From: Nitrospirota bacterium
GTDB taxonomy: Bacteria > Nitrospirota > Thermodesulfovibrionia > Thermodesulfovibrionales > Dissulfurispiraceae
Length of the DNA stretch: 64,000 bases
Assembly: GCA_015233365.1 (NCBI GenBank)
Contig: JADFXU010000005.1
Location: 578-64,577, forward strand
Direction of reading: 5' to 3'
Shown in pieces: positions 42,797 to 50,677 of this stretch. Both the position numbers and the translations under genes were made by a program. Under the pieces are notes generated by a model. That model was not told where the DNA came from. It saw only the letters and a list, made by a program, of their open reading frames with translations, and did no database searches. Numbering within the stretch: the first letter of the stretch is position 1; every line of letters starts with the position of its first letter.

Positions 42797-43885
42797 ATGG
42801 GATTAATGGAAAAGGTAACGGTAGAACTGGAAGATAGAAGCTATGATATCGTGATCGGCAGCCGCACGCTTTCTGCCATTGGCGACAGGATGGCACAGTT
42901 CGGGTTCAGCCCTACTGTTGCAGTCATAAGCAACCCGACTGTTCTCGGGCTTTACGGCGAAGATGTGGTCCGCTCGCTGAGCGATGCCGGGTTTAACTGT
43001 TTCAGCTCCCTTGTTCCTGACGGGGAGGAATATAAGGACTATTACTGGGCTTACCACATATTGACCGAACTCCTCAGGAACAGGCTCGACCGGAATTCCT
43101 GTGTTGTGGCGCTGGGCGGAGGGGTAATCGGCGATATTACGGGGTTCTGCGCATCGCTATACATGCGGGGAATTCATTTTATCCAGGTCCCCACTACTCT
43201 GCTCGCACAGGTGGACAGTTCTGTTGGCGGCAAAACCGGCGTAAATCATCCGGCAGGGAAAAACATGATCGGGACATTTTATCAGCCCAGGCTGGTGTGG
43301 ACTGATGTCGGCACTCTCGCTACGCTGCCCAGGAGTGAATTATTGTCAGGTATAGCGGAGATCATAAAGTACGGCGTAATCTGGGATGCGGATCTCTTCG
43401 ACGTCCTGGAAAAAGAACGTGAGGCTATACTCGGTCTTGACAGGTCTGTCATAAGCTATGTTATTAAACGCTCCTGTCAGATAAAGGCGGAAGTGGTCTC
43501 GAAAGACGAACGGGAGTCCGGTTTGCGGGCGGTCCTGAATTATGGGCACACCATAGGTCACGCGGTGGAGACCGAAACAGGGTATTCAAAATATCTGCAT
43601 GGCGAGGCCGTTGCTATGGGCATGTGCCTGGCGGCGCGTCTTTCCTCTGAACTGGGAATTATGGAAGGTTCTCACGCAGACAGAATAAAGTCAGTTATCG
43701 GCGCTTACGGCCTGCCTGTTGAATTGCCAAAAGATGTCAATGGTGATAAACTAGTTTCGCTTATATCGATGGACAAGAAGACAGTGGCCGGAGAAATGAG
43801 ATTCATCCTGCCGAAAGCCATAGGGAGCGTTGTAATCCACAAAGGCGTTGACGTGAAAATATTGAAAAGGATAATGGAAACTTGA
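42797..43885 (+). CDS. aroB: 3-dehydroquinate synthase
   Basis: 362-aa NAD+- and metal-dependent enzyme converting DAHP to 3-dehydroquinate, the second shikimate step. ALGGGVIGDITGFCASLYMRGIHFIQVPTTLLAQVDSSVGGKTGVN is the core signature with NAD-binding and catalytic residues. LNYGHTIGHAVE and HGEAVAMGM hold metal His residues. Length fits the family. It follows aroK and overlaps the response-regulator TTG start by four bases. Confidence 0.96.
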   Translation: MGLMEKVTVELEDRSYDIVIGSRTLSAIGDRMAQFGFSPTVAVISNPTVLGLYGEDVVRSLSDAGFNCFSSLVPDGEEYKDYYWAYHILTELLRNRLDRNSCVVALGGGVIGDITGFCASLYMRGIHFIQVPTTLLAQVDSSVGGKTGVNHPAGKNMIGTFYQPRLVWTDVGTLATLPRSELLSGIAEIIKYGVIWDADLFDVLEKEREAILGLDRSVISYVIKRSCQIKAEVVSKDERESGLRAVLNYGHTIGHAVETETGYSKYLHGEAVAMGMCLAARLSSELGIMEGSHADRIKSVIGAYGLPVELPKDVNGDKLVSLISMDKKTVAGEMRFILPKAIGSVVIHKGVDVKILKRIMET

Positions 43886-44592
43886 AAACCATACTTGTTA
43901 TTGATGACGAAGTAGATATCGTCGAACTCGTTTCTTATAATCTGAAGAAAGAAGGTTTTGCCGTGGATGTTGCTTATGACGGCGAGGCTGCCCTGAAAAA
44001 GGTCAGGTCCTGCCCTTATGATCTTATCGTTCTCGATCTTATGCTGCCGGGCATCCAGGGACTTGAATTATGCAGGATGATCAGGAATGATTCCTCTATT
44101 GCCGACACTCCCATTGTGATGCTGACGGCAAAAGGAGAAGAAGTGGACAAGGTGCTTGGACTCGAAATAGGGGCCGATGACTACATGATCAAACCTTTCA
44201 GTCCGAGGGAACTGGTTGCGAGGGTCAAGGCCATTTTACGGAGAGCGGAGCACCAGAAGCCGGCTCCCGTTTCCGAGGAGAATAAGACCGGACAGCTTCT
44301 GAAGATAAGGGACATAAGCATTGACAAAGAAAAATACATAGTCAGCGTGGGGAAAAAACAGCTCAAGCTGAGCGCCACCGAATTCAAACTGCTCCTTTAT
44401 CTGTGCGAGAGGCCCAATAAGATTTATAACAGGGAACACCTCCTTGATGCAGTGTGGGGTGATGACGTTTTTGTCGAACCGAGGACTGTCGATGTCCATA
44501 TCAGGAGGTTGCGGACAAAAATAGAGGATGACCCGAACAATCCCAAGTATATAAAGACGATGAGGGGAATCGGTTACTTTTTCGAAGGATAG
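43882..44592 (+). CDS. PhoB/OmpR-family response regulator
   Basis: 236 aa. TTG start at 43882 overlaps the aroB stop by four bases. The receiver domain has DD at 8-9, phospho-Asp52 in IVLDLMLPG and the Lys in MIKPFSPREL. The C-terminal half is a winged helix (LKLSATEFKLLLYLCERPN, VFVEPRTVDVHIRRLRTKIEDDP, IKTMRGIGYFFE). It most resembles PhoB and similar regulators. The partner kinase follows 6 bp later. Whether it senses phosphate cannot be told; no pst or phoU genes are in the window. Confidence 0.92.
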   Translation: MKTILVIDDEVDIVELVSYNLKKEGFAVDVAYDGEAALKKVRSCPYDLIVLDLMLPGIQGLELCRMIRNDSSIADTPIVMLTAKGEEVDKVLGLEIGADDYMIKPFSPRELVARVKAILRRAEHQKPAPVSEENKTGQLLKIRDISIDKEKYIVSVGKKQLKLSATEFKLLLYLCERPNKIYNREHLLDAVWGDDVFVEPRTVDVHIRRLRTKIEDDPNNPKYIKTMRGIGYFFEG

Positions 44593-44598
44593 ATCAGA

Positions 44599-45849
44599 AT
44601 GTTGATTATAATCATCCTCTCGCTGATCATTTTGTTTCTTGTTGTCTATCTGGTCCGCATGCGCCGGTCTATCAGTGCAATTTCAGGTCTTCTCAAAGAA
44701 GTTTCCTCCGGCAACATGAACGCAAGGCTTTTCACCGTCGGCTCGGGCAAGCTTGATGACATTGCCCGTGACATCATAGCGTTTACGGAGAAAACGAGCC
44801 TGAGGCTCGGCTTTGCCGAGGCCGAGATGCAGAGAATGGAGGCCATGCTCAGGGGAATGTCGGACGGCGTGCTTATAACCGATGTTCATGATATGGTCAT
44901 TCTGGCGAACCGTACTTTCAAAAAACTGCTTTCGGTAAACGAGAATATCGAAGGGAAACAGATAATGGACGTTCTGCGCAATGCACAGCTTATTGAAATT
45001 GTGCAGAGGGCGTTGGAGTCGTGGGAGATTATGTCCGAAGAGATTACGGTCAACAGGGGGGGGAAGGACATGCACCTGATCGCGACAGCGGTGCCGATCT
45101 ACACCGAAAATTCCGTGACAGGGACCGTCCTCACGCTCCATGACATCACTCGTCTGAAGCAGCTCGAAGAAGTGAGGAAGGATTTTGTGGCCAATGTATC
45201 ACATGAAATCAAGACTCCGATAACCGCTATGAAAGGCTTTGCCGAGACGCTGCTCGACGGCGCCCTTGACGACAAGGAAAATGCCGCGCGCTTTCTCACC
45301 ATGATAAAGAACCACAGCGAGCGTCTCAACAGCCTTGTGGATGACTTGCTCGCATTGTCGAGCATCGAACTGGGTGACGTCAAAATGAACAAGACCGAAG
45401 TCAACCTGGAACAGGTGATCGATAATGTTTTTCTTACGCTCAAGGACAAGGCGGACAGAAAAGAACTCTATCTCAGAAAAGCGCTGACACAAAACAGCCC
45501 GTCCATTGCAGCGGACAAGGACAAGCTTATTCAAATAGTAATTAATCTTGTCGATAACGGGATCAAATTTACCGATAAAGGCGGCGTCACCGTCGGCATC
45601 GACGAGACCGGCGGAAGGGTTGTCCTTTTTGTCCAGGATACCGGCATCGGTATCCCCCCAAGGTACCTGGGCAGGCTCGGGGAGAGATTCTACCGCGTTG
45701 ACAGCGCGCGTTCGAGAGAACTGGGGGGCACTGGTCTCGGACTCGCCATTGTTAAACATCTGGTCCAAGCTCACGGCTGGAGCCTGAGGATCGAAAGCGA
45801 TCCCGGAAAAGGCACAAGGGTCAATGTCACTATTGACCGCTACCTGTGA
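44599..45849 (+). CDS. PhoR-like sensor histidine kinase with cytoplasmic PAS
   Basis: 416 aa. A single N-terminal helix (LIIIILSLIILFLVVYLV) leads straight into a HAMP-like linker, with no periplasmic loop. A PAS domain follows (GMSDGVLITDVHDMVILANRTF), then DhP with the phospho-His in NVSHEIKTPITAMKGFAETLL, then ATPase boxes DNGIKF, DTGIGIP and GTGLGLAIV. It therefore senses a cytoplasmic or membrane signal, as PhoR does through PAS. It is co-operonic with the regulator just upstream and, by overlap, with aroB. The RBS is AGGA. Confidence 0.92.
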   Translation: MLIIIILSLIILFLVVYLVRMRRSISAISGLLKEVSSGNMNARLFTVGSGKLDDIARDIIAFTEKTSLRLGFAEAEMQRMEAMLRGMSDGVLITDVHDMVILANRTFKKLLSVNENIEGKQIMDVLRNAQLIEIVQRALESWEIMSEEITVNRGGKDMHLIATAVPIYTENSVTGTVLTLHDITRLKQLEEVRKDFVANVSHEIKTPITAMKGFAETLLDGALDDKENAARFLTMIKNHSERLNSLVDDLLALSSIELGDVKMNKTEVNLEQVIDNVFLTLKDKADRKELYLRKALTQNSPSIAADKDKLIQIVINLVDNGIKFTDKGGVTVGIDETGGRVVLFVQDTGIGIPPRYLGRLGERFYRVDSARSRELGGTGLGLAIVKHLVQAHGWSLRIESDPGKGTRVNVTIDRYL

Positions 45850-46020
45850 GTACCGGCGCACAAATAATTTATACATCCATCAGGTTCCACGATTTGATAC
45901 AAATATTTTCTTTTCAAACGTTCCGTTTATTGATATGATTTTTACATGGGGTAGAAAATGTCCGCCGGGTATGGTAATTGTTATGCCTCACCCTCTAAAC
46001 CGCTAAACAAAGGAGTATCG

Positions 46021-46512
46021 ATGATGAAAAGTCCTGCGTACCTGCTTGCAGTTGTTGCCCTTGCTATGTCGGTCGTCGCAATGAGTCCTGAAAGGTCCGT
46101 CCTTGCCGCGTCTCAACACACAGAGGTCTGCGTTGAGACCGGTGAGCAGGAAATCGCGTCGCTGTTCGACCGCTGGAACAGTTCACTCCAGACGGGTGAT
46201 CCCCACAAGGTAGTTGCCAACTACGCGGCCAAGTCTGTATTGCTCCCCACAGTGTCGAACAAGCCACGACTGACACCCGAAGACAAGGAGGACTACTTTC
46301 ACCACTTTTTGGAGGGCAAGCCGTTCGGGCGCATTGATTCGCGAACAATCGAAATTGATTGCAACACAGCGGTTGACGTAGGCTTATACACGTTCACATT
46401 CAGGAAAACCGGCTCCCAGGTTAAGGCGCGGTACACCTTCACTTACAAGTGGGACGGAAAGCAATGGCTGATCACCAGCCATCACTCATCCGCGATGCCG
46501 GAGAAAGAGTGA
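46021..46512 (+). CDS. Secreted SgcJ/EcaC (NTF2-like) protein
   Basis: 163 aa from ATG 46021 (AAAGGAG upstream); the ORF track adds 21 codons. Signal peptide LLAVVALAMSVVAMSPERSVLA. The mature part is one NTF2-like/DUF4440 cone: EIASLFDRWNSSLQTGDPHKVVANYAAKSVLLPTVS, then YTFTFRKTGSQVKARYTFTYKWDGKQWLITSHHSS. The C-terminal HHSS pattern is typical of the SgcJ/EcaC group (CaMKII-association-like). These form dimers that bind small ligands; activity is unknown. It is monocistronic, between the kinase and the convergent marC gene. Confidence 0.8.
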   Translation: MMKSPAYLLAVVALAMSVVAMSPERSVLAASQHTEVCVETGEQEIASLFDRWNSSLQTGDPHKVVANYAAKSVLLPTVSNKPRLTPEDKEDYFHHFLEGKPFGRIDSRTIEIDCNTAVDVGLYTFTFRKTGSQVKARYTFTYKWDGKQWLITSHHSSAMPEKE

Positions 46513-46522
46513 CATGTGGATC

Positions 46523-46549
46523 AGAGGCGTGGGCTATGCCCGCGCCTCT
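46523..46549. terminator. GC-rich hairpin between convergent genes
   Basis: AGAGGCG-T-GGGC and GCCC-G-CGCCTCT pair around TAT. The T-run is distant (TATTTTTCC about 15 bp later). It lies between the NTF2-like gene and marC. Confidence 0.45.
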
Positions 46550-46582
46550 CAGCTCTTGGCTCTCTATTTTTCCGGCTACCGG

Positions 46583-47200
46583 CTACTGGACACCCGCTAT
46601 TATCCGCTGAATCCCCATCCGTATCATCTTCACAGCTATTGCGGCAAGCAAAAGGGACGCCAATCTGGTGATTCCGCGCGTACCGTTGACCCCGATTTTT
46701 CTTACGATGATATCGGCTTTATCAAACAGTATCCATGCCAGGATGAGGTTAAAGACAAGCGAAAAGATGACCGGAAAATAGCCATAGTTTCCCACGAGCA
46801 AGAGGCATGTAGTGAGCGTGGCCGGGCCTGCCAGCAGAGGGGTGCCCAGCGGGACTACACCCGATGCCAGGCTTGACACCGGCGCCGTGGCGCTTCTTGC
46901 TGCGCCTGCGCTCAGCATGTCCGCAATCGAAATAACCAGCAATAATATTCCTCCCGCAATCATAAAATCTTCCACCAGGATACCGAGTATGTTGAATACG
47001 GCCCGACCGAGCAGAACAAACAACAGCGTGATAAGCAACGCCGTGAGCACAGATTCCCGCACTACTCTTCTTTTCTCATGCGGCGCTATGCCTTCAGTCA
47101 AAGCAAGATAGATGGGCAGTACGCCCGGAGCGTCAATAGCTACCATAACAGGTATGACTGTCAGGAGAAAGGGACTGAACATATTCATATCCGGATTCAT
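46583..47200 (-). CDS. MarC-family membrane protein
   Basis: 205 aa, six hydrophobic helices. The N-terminus FLLTVIPVMVAIDAPGVLPIYLALTEG is the family signature, followed by ILGILVEDFMIAGGILLLVISIADML and GTPLLAGPATLTTCLL. MarC proteins were once tied to multiple antibiotic resistance in E. coli, but that role was withdrawn; transport function is unknown. GAGG lies before ATG 47200. It precedes nothing in operon: the DJ-1 gene upstream ends 56 bp away. Confidence 0.87.
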   Translation of the reverse strand: MNPDMNMFSPFLLTVIPVMVAIDAPGVLPIYLALTEGIAPHEKRRVVRESVLTALLITLLFVLLGRAVFNILGILVEDFMIAGGILLLVISIADMLSAGAARSATAPVSSLASGVVPLGTPLLAGPATLTTCLLLVGNYGYFPVIFSLVFNLILAWILFDKADIIVRKIGVNGTRGITRLASLLLAAIAVKMIRMGIQRIIAGVQ

Positions 47201-47255
47201 ACCTCATTTTATTCTCTGTGAGGTAAAGATGCAAGAATGCGAATTGCCTGTGCTT

Positions 47256-47816
47256 TTATTTTCCGGTTTCGATCTGCAGGAGCATGGCTTCTTTTATTGC
47301 TTCAGCCCTCTCCCTGCTCACGAGCTTTTCAACGATGGCTATCCCGAATTCCAACGCCGTGCCCGGACCCCTGCTTGTCAGGATCTGCCCATCCGAGACA
47401 ACATTCTTATTTACATAGCGCGCCTTGCCGAGCCTGTTCTCGAATGAAGGATAAACAGTGGCCTCCTTTCCGTCAAGAATGCCGGCGTTTGCCAGAACGT
47501 ATGGTGCAGCGCATATAGCGCCTGTCAACTTTCCTTTCTTATAAAAATCCCTGATCAGGACTTTGACTCGCTCATCAGCATTGAGATTGTCGGATCCGGG
47601 CTGACCTCCGGGAAGCACAAGCATATCAAAATTGTCGGCGTGTATGGCGTCGATGGTAGTGTCAGGGATCACCTTTACCTGGTGAGCGCCTTCGATATGT
47701 CCTGCATGCAAGCCGGCAATGACGGCTGTTATATCAGCCCTCCGTAAAACATCGACAATTGACATTGCTTCCACTTCCTCAAAGCCATCTGCTAATAACA
47801 CGGCGACTCTCGGCAT
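47256..47816 (-). CDS. DJ-1/PfpI-family protein (YajL/PARK7-like)
   Basis: 186 aa from ATG 47816 with GGAGG upstream; the ORF-track extension runs into a palindromic element and is not coding. VAVLLADGFEEVEAMSIVDVLRRA has the conserved Glu14, and GAICAAPYVLANAGIL places the reactive Cys102 in the nucleophile elbow. This is the DJ-1/YajL branch, associated with oxidative stress protection and disputed glyoxalase or deglycase activity. The next gene upstream is separated by the 47830-47954 repeat. Confidence 0.9.
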   Translation of the reverse strand: MPRVAVLLADGFEEVEAMSIVDVLRRADITAVIAGLHAGHIEGAHQVKVIPDTTIDAIHADNFDMLVLPGGQPGSDNLNADERVKVLIRDFYKKGKLTGAICAAPYVLANAGILDGKEATVYPSFENRLGKARYVNKNVVSDGQILTSRGPGTALEFGIAIVEKLVSRERAEAIKEAMLLQIETGK

Positions 47817-47829
47817 GATTTCCTCCACT

Positions 47830-47954
47830 GACGGTCTCGTAAAAAGTCCATATGCTGCGTTGCGCGGCATCCTTCGTCACTGCGGCGTACAAACAAGTAC
47901 GCCTCATTCCTCAGGATTTGCGCGCCTTGCCTATGAACTTTTTACGAAACCGTC
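47830..47954. repeat. MITE-like palindromic element, 125 bp
   Basis: Terminal 20-bp arms (GACGGTCTCGTAAAAAGTCC and the complement of GAACTTTTTACGAAACCGTC) match at 18 of 20. The inside is itself an imperfect palindrome centred near 47895 (GGCGTAC-AAACAA-GTACGCC). No ORF. Position is directly upstream of the DJ-1 gene's RBS, so it could affect that gene. Confidence 0.85.
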
Positions 47955-47990
47955 TATTTTTAGTTTGGAAACGCGGATCCGGTCTCTATT

Positions 47991-48824
47991 TTACGCTATT
48001 TTTGATATTGTTTTCCCGGAACACGCACCTACGGCAAAGTAAAGATAGCAAGTTGCGAACAAAAGTGATATCACCGAACTGTAAGGGAACTCTATATTCA
48101 GCAGGGAATGCAGTGTCTGAAGCACTATCGGCGGAGTGAATGCGACGGCCGAAAGGCGGACCAATGCACGGGGTAACAGCTTCAGATCGTGCATTTTCGC
48201 AAACAGCATCCCTATCGAGGCGCAGATTAAGACCTGAATAAGATAGTACAAGAAGGTGAAAAAAAGGGCAAAAGGATAGACCGCAAAAATAAAATAATCC
48301 TTGAACTGCTCTATCCATCTATTTATCAGGTCCCGGTCAATAATGAGATTCTGTATATGAGAAAGATCTACCGAGTGGATATCAGTTGCATCGTCATTTA
48401 CCAGGAGTTTCGTCTTTGTCAGGACGACAGTTGCCTTTAATTTTGCTGCAGGAACCGTCCCTTCAGAGGTGTCGATAATGGCAAAGGGCAGCTTGCTCCA
48501 TGGCGCCTTTATGACATAAGGGACCGGCTCCTTAATGGATGCGACCCCTTTGGAAATGGTTACGGTCGGGACCTGGCTCACAATTTTAGGCGCTTCTTCA
48601 GCAAGAAAATCAGAGACATTGTTATGAAGCCTTACCATGTCAGGGATAAGGCTCAGGGAAAGCAATATGACCAGGTAGGTCATGCATAAGCCGCTCCGGT
48701 TTCTTGCGACATCCCGGTACAAATCCTTCGAGAAGAATGACATGAATAAAGTGTGAACAATCGAATAATGCTTCGTCGTTCCGGTTTGCGTTTGATCGTC
48801 CCCCCCTCTCTTTTCCCCTCTCAA
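47991..48824 (-). CDS. DUF1189 family membrane protein
   Basis: 277 aa starting at TTG 48824, whose bases overlap the upstream stop (TTGA). The KHYSIVHTLFMSFFSKDLYRDVARN block belongs to the family N-terminus and lies before the first ATG (48743), so the later ATG would cut it. One N-terminal helix (TYLVILLSLSLIPDMV), a soluble extracytoplasmic middle (VTISKGVASIKEPVPYVIKAPWSKLPFAIIDT) and four C-terminal helices. Function unknown; some relatives are linked to amylase or maltose gene expression in Bacillus. It is translationally coupled to the YtxH gene. Confidence 0.8.
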   Translation of the reverse strand: MRGEKRGGDDQTQTGTTKHYSIVHTLFMSFFSKDLYRDVARNRSGLCMTYLVILLSLSLIPDMVRLHNNVSDFLAEEAPKIVSQVPTVTISKGVASIKEPVPYVIKAPWSKLPFAIIDTSEGTVPAAKLKATVVLTKTKLLVNDDATDIHSVDLSHIQNLIIDRDLINRWIEQFKDYFIFAVYPFALFFTFLYYLIQVLICASIGMLFAKMHDLKLLPRALVRLSAVAFTPPIVLQTLHSLLNIEFPYSSVISLLFATCYLYFAVGACSGKTISKIA

Positions 48825-49027
48825 AAGATTTTCTTTTTGACTTTGCCCGCGTAATCGGAGGCCTGGTCCGAGAGATCCTCAGCCATATCGCGTATCTGTC
48901 GCCTTGTCTTCCTGCCGGACTGGGGAGCCATAAGAAGCGCAAGTCCGGCGCCGACCGCACCACCGATCAGAAAGGAAAAAGTTGCAACCATGCCCATGTT
49001 GTTACAGTTACTGTCTATTCTGCCCAT
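48821..49027 (-). CDS. YtxH-domain small membrane protein
   Basis: 68 aa. ATFSFLIGGAVGAGLALLMAPQSGRKTRRQIRDMAEDL is the YtxH motif: a Gly-rich helix, the LLxAPxxGxxTR turn and an amphipathic helix, ending basic. YtxH proteins are single-pass, often stress-induced, of unknown function. GGAGG is upstream of ATG 49027. Overlaps the DUF1189 start by four bases, so the two are made together. Confidence 0.85.
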   Translation of the reverse strand: MGRIDSNCNNMGMVATFSFLIGGAVGAGLALLMAPQSGRKTRRQIRDMAEDLSDQASDYAGKVKKKIF

Positions 49028-49090
49028 ATCAACCTCCGTTTGTGATTTAGCGTCTGCTTAAAACTTACCATGTGAGAGCGAAGTAGTCAA

Positions 49091-49204
49091 GCAAAAGCTA
49101 AAAGCTGATATCCGAGAGCCGAGAGCTAAAGGCAGCAAATATTTAGTTCTCAGTGTTTGGGTTTTGGCTCTTAGCTCTGGACGCTTGGCTCTCAGCTTTT
49201 TGCC
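49091..49204. repeat. Imperfect inverted repeat of AGCTGAGAGCC-type words
   Basis: AAAAGCTGATATCCGAGAGCCGAGAGCTAAAGG and, 50 bp on, the complement of GGCTCTTAGCTC and TTGGCTCTCAGCTTTTTGCC. The arms share AAAAGCTGA, GAGAGCC and GAGCTAA words in the same order when one arm is reversed. It ends inside the last codons of the radical SAM gene, so the repeat supplies part of its C-terminus (ERLKAKS). Confidence 0.55.
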
Positions 49205-50634
49205 TTCAGCCTTTCGTTGTTGTTTATAAAGAGCCAGAATAGGCTCTTTATACTCTTGAGCGCCACCCCGAAATCGTGCGGGGTCCTCAATTCAAGCAGT
49301 TTTTTGAGCATAAATGAAGGCCTGCCGTAAAATTTCCTGAACCCTATCCTGCGCAGCTTTATTATTTCCTCCCTTGTCATCGTATAAGGAACGAATGCCG
49401 CACCCTGATACGTGAAGTCGGACAGTTCATCGGACAGGTAGCCGAACTTTTCGATATTATCATAAAGATATGTGCCGGGGAAGGGTGTGATGGCGTGAAA
49501 GTTTGCTATATCGGGGTCAATATCTACTGCGAAATCTATTGTCTGGAGCCCTTCCTCGAATGTTTCGCCGGGGATACCGAACATAAACGGCGTGCTTACC
49601 TTCAGCCCCACTTCCCGGGCCGCTTTTACTGCCGTGCGTATCTGAGCAAGAGTTGTCCCTTTCCTGATTGTGTTGAGGTTCTTCTGCACGCCGCTCTCAG
49701 CTCCGAAAAGGATGGCCCAGCACCCGGCATCTTTAAAAGCCTGCAGCAGCGGCTTGTCAACCTGGTTAACACAGGCAGAGGCAAACCACGTGAAATCCAA
49801 TCCCCTGGCCTTTATTTCGCGGGCGAGACGCAGTGCCCGGTTGTAATCGGCTGCAAGGGTATCGTCTATGAACTTAATTTCACGGTATCCCTCTTTAAGG
49901 CAGTGCTCAATTTCTTTGAGTACGTTTTCGACGCTGCGGCAGCGTATACCCGATTTTCTGGTTTTATCTATTTGAAAACAATAGATGCAGTTTCTGTTGC
50001 ATCCCCTGGACGTCATGAGCACTGCAACAGGCTTTCTCTTGTAAGTGGCCGGCGGCGGGATATACAGTCCGGCATCGCCCAGCAAGTCCCTTGCCGGAAA
50101 AGGAATGGCATCGAGATCGGATATTAACGGCCTGGGTTGATTTTTTATGATTCCTCCGGCAGAGTTGTAAACAACACCCCGGATGCCTTCAAGCCCATTG
50201 CCTGATTCCAGCCTCTCGATGAGTTCCAGTGTGGAATATTCTCCCTCACCGGTGATTATGGCATCCATCGAGGCCCCCGCATCTTCAAGGCATTTTTCCT
50301 GCGCGGCAATAGGATATGGACCTCCGGCACAGATGAAAACCTGTTTGCCGAGCATCATTTTAAAATCTTGCGCAGCTTTTTTGGCCTTTTCCCATCCAAA
50401 GGTAGTGGAATATAGCCCTATAAATCCGGGGTTGAATTCCCTCAGCCCGGCACATATGGCATTGTGAGTAAGGAATGCACCGTTGAAAAAGCGGACTTCA
50501 TGCCCGGCCTGACGCAAGACAGCAGCCACATAGAGCGTGCCCAACGGCTGCCAGTAGTTGATTTGGGAGCTTGCGGTTTTCGAAGAGAAGATTTCCTGGG
50601 GCACCCATGCAGGGACCACCAACGCGCACTTCAT
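49192..50634 (-). CDS. B12-binding radical SAM protein
   Basis: 480 aa. N-terminal cobalamin-binding-type fold (LGTLYVAAVLRQAGHEVRFFNG, FICAGGPYPIAAQE), then a radical SAM barrel with CNRNCIYCF near 210 (CxxxCxxC, binds the [4Fe-4S] that cleaves SAM). Late conserved strands VSTPFMFGIPGETFEEG and ITPFPGTYLYDNIEKFG are typical of the BchE/HpnJ-like group. The DxHxxG cobalamin motif is not seen, so B12 may be bound base-off without His or not at all. It lies 43 bp downstream of the FAD oxidoreductase gene on the same strand. RBS AGAGGCA. Confidence 0.85.
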   Translation of the reverse strand: MKCALVVPAWVPQEIFSSKTASSQINYWQPLGTLYVAAVLRQAGHEVRFFNGAFLTHNAICAGLREFNPGFIGLYSTTFGWEKAKKAAQDFKMMLGKQVFICAGGPYPIAAQEKCLEDAGASMDAIITGEGEYSTLELIERLESGNGLEGIRGVVYNSAGGIIKNQPRPLISDLDAIPFPARDLLGDAGLYIPPPATYKRKPVAVLMTSRGCNRNCIYCFQIDKTRKSGIRCRSVENVLKEIEHCLKEGYREIKFIDDTLAADYNRALRLAREIKARGLDFTWFASACVNQVDKPLLQAFKDAGCWAILFGAESGVQKNLNTIRKGTTLAQIRTAVKAAREVGLKVSTPFMFGIPGETFEEGLQTIDFAVDIDPDIANFHAITPFPGTYLYDNIEKFGYLSDELSDFTYQGAAFVPYTMTREEIIKLRRIGFRKFYGRPSFMLKKLLELRTPHDFGVALKSIKSLFWLFINNNERLKAKS

Positions 50635-50677
50635 TGCTTGCCTCTTGTGTTTTTCTTCTGTGGCTTCATATCTTCAG

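Noticed and set aside
43882-45849. Phosphate-responsive PhoBR system
   Set aside because: The similarity is general, and no pst, phoU or phosphate genes are near; left as PhoB/PhoR-like.
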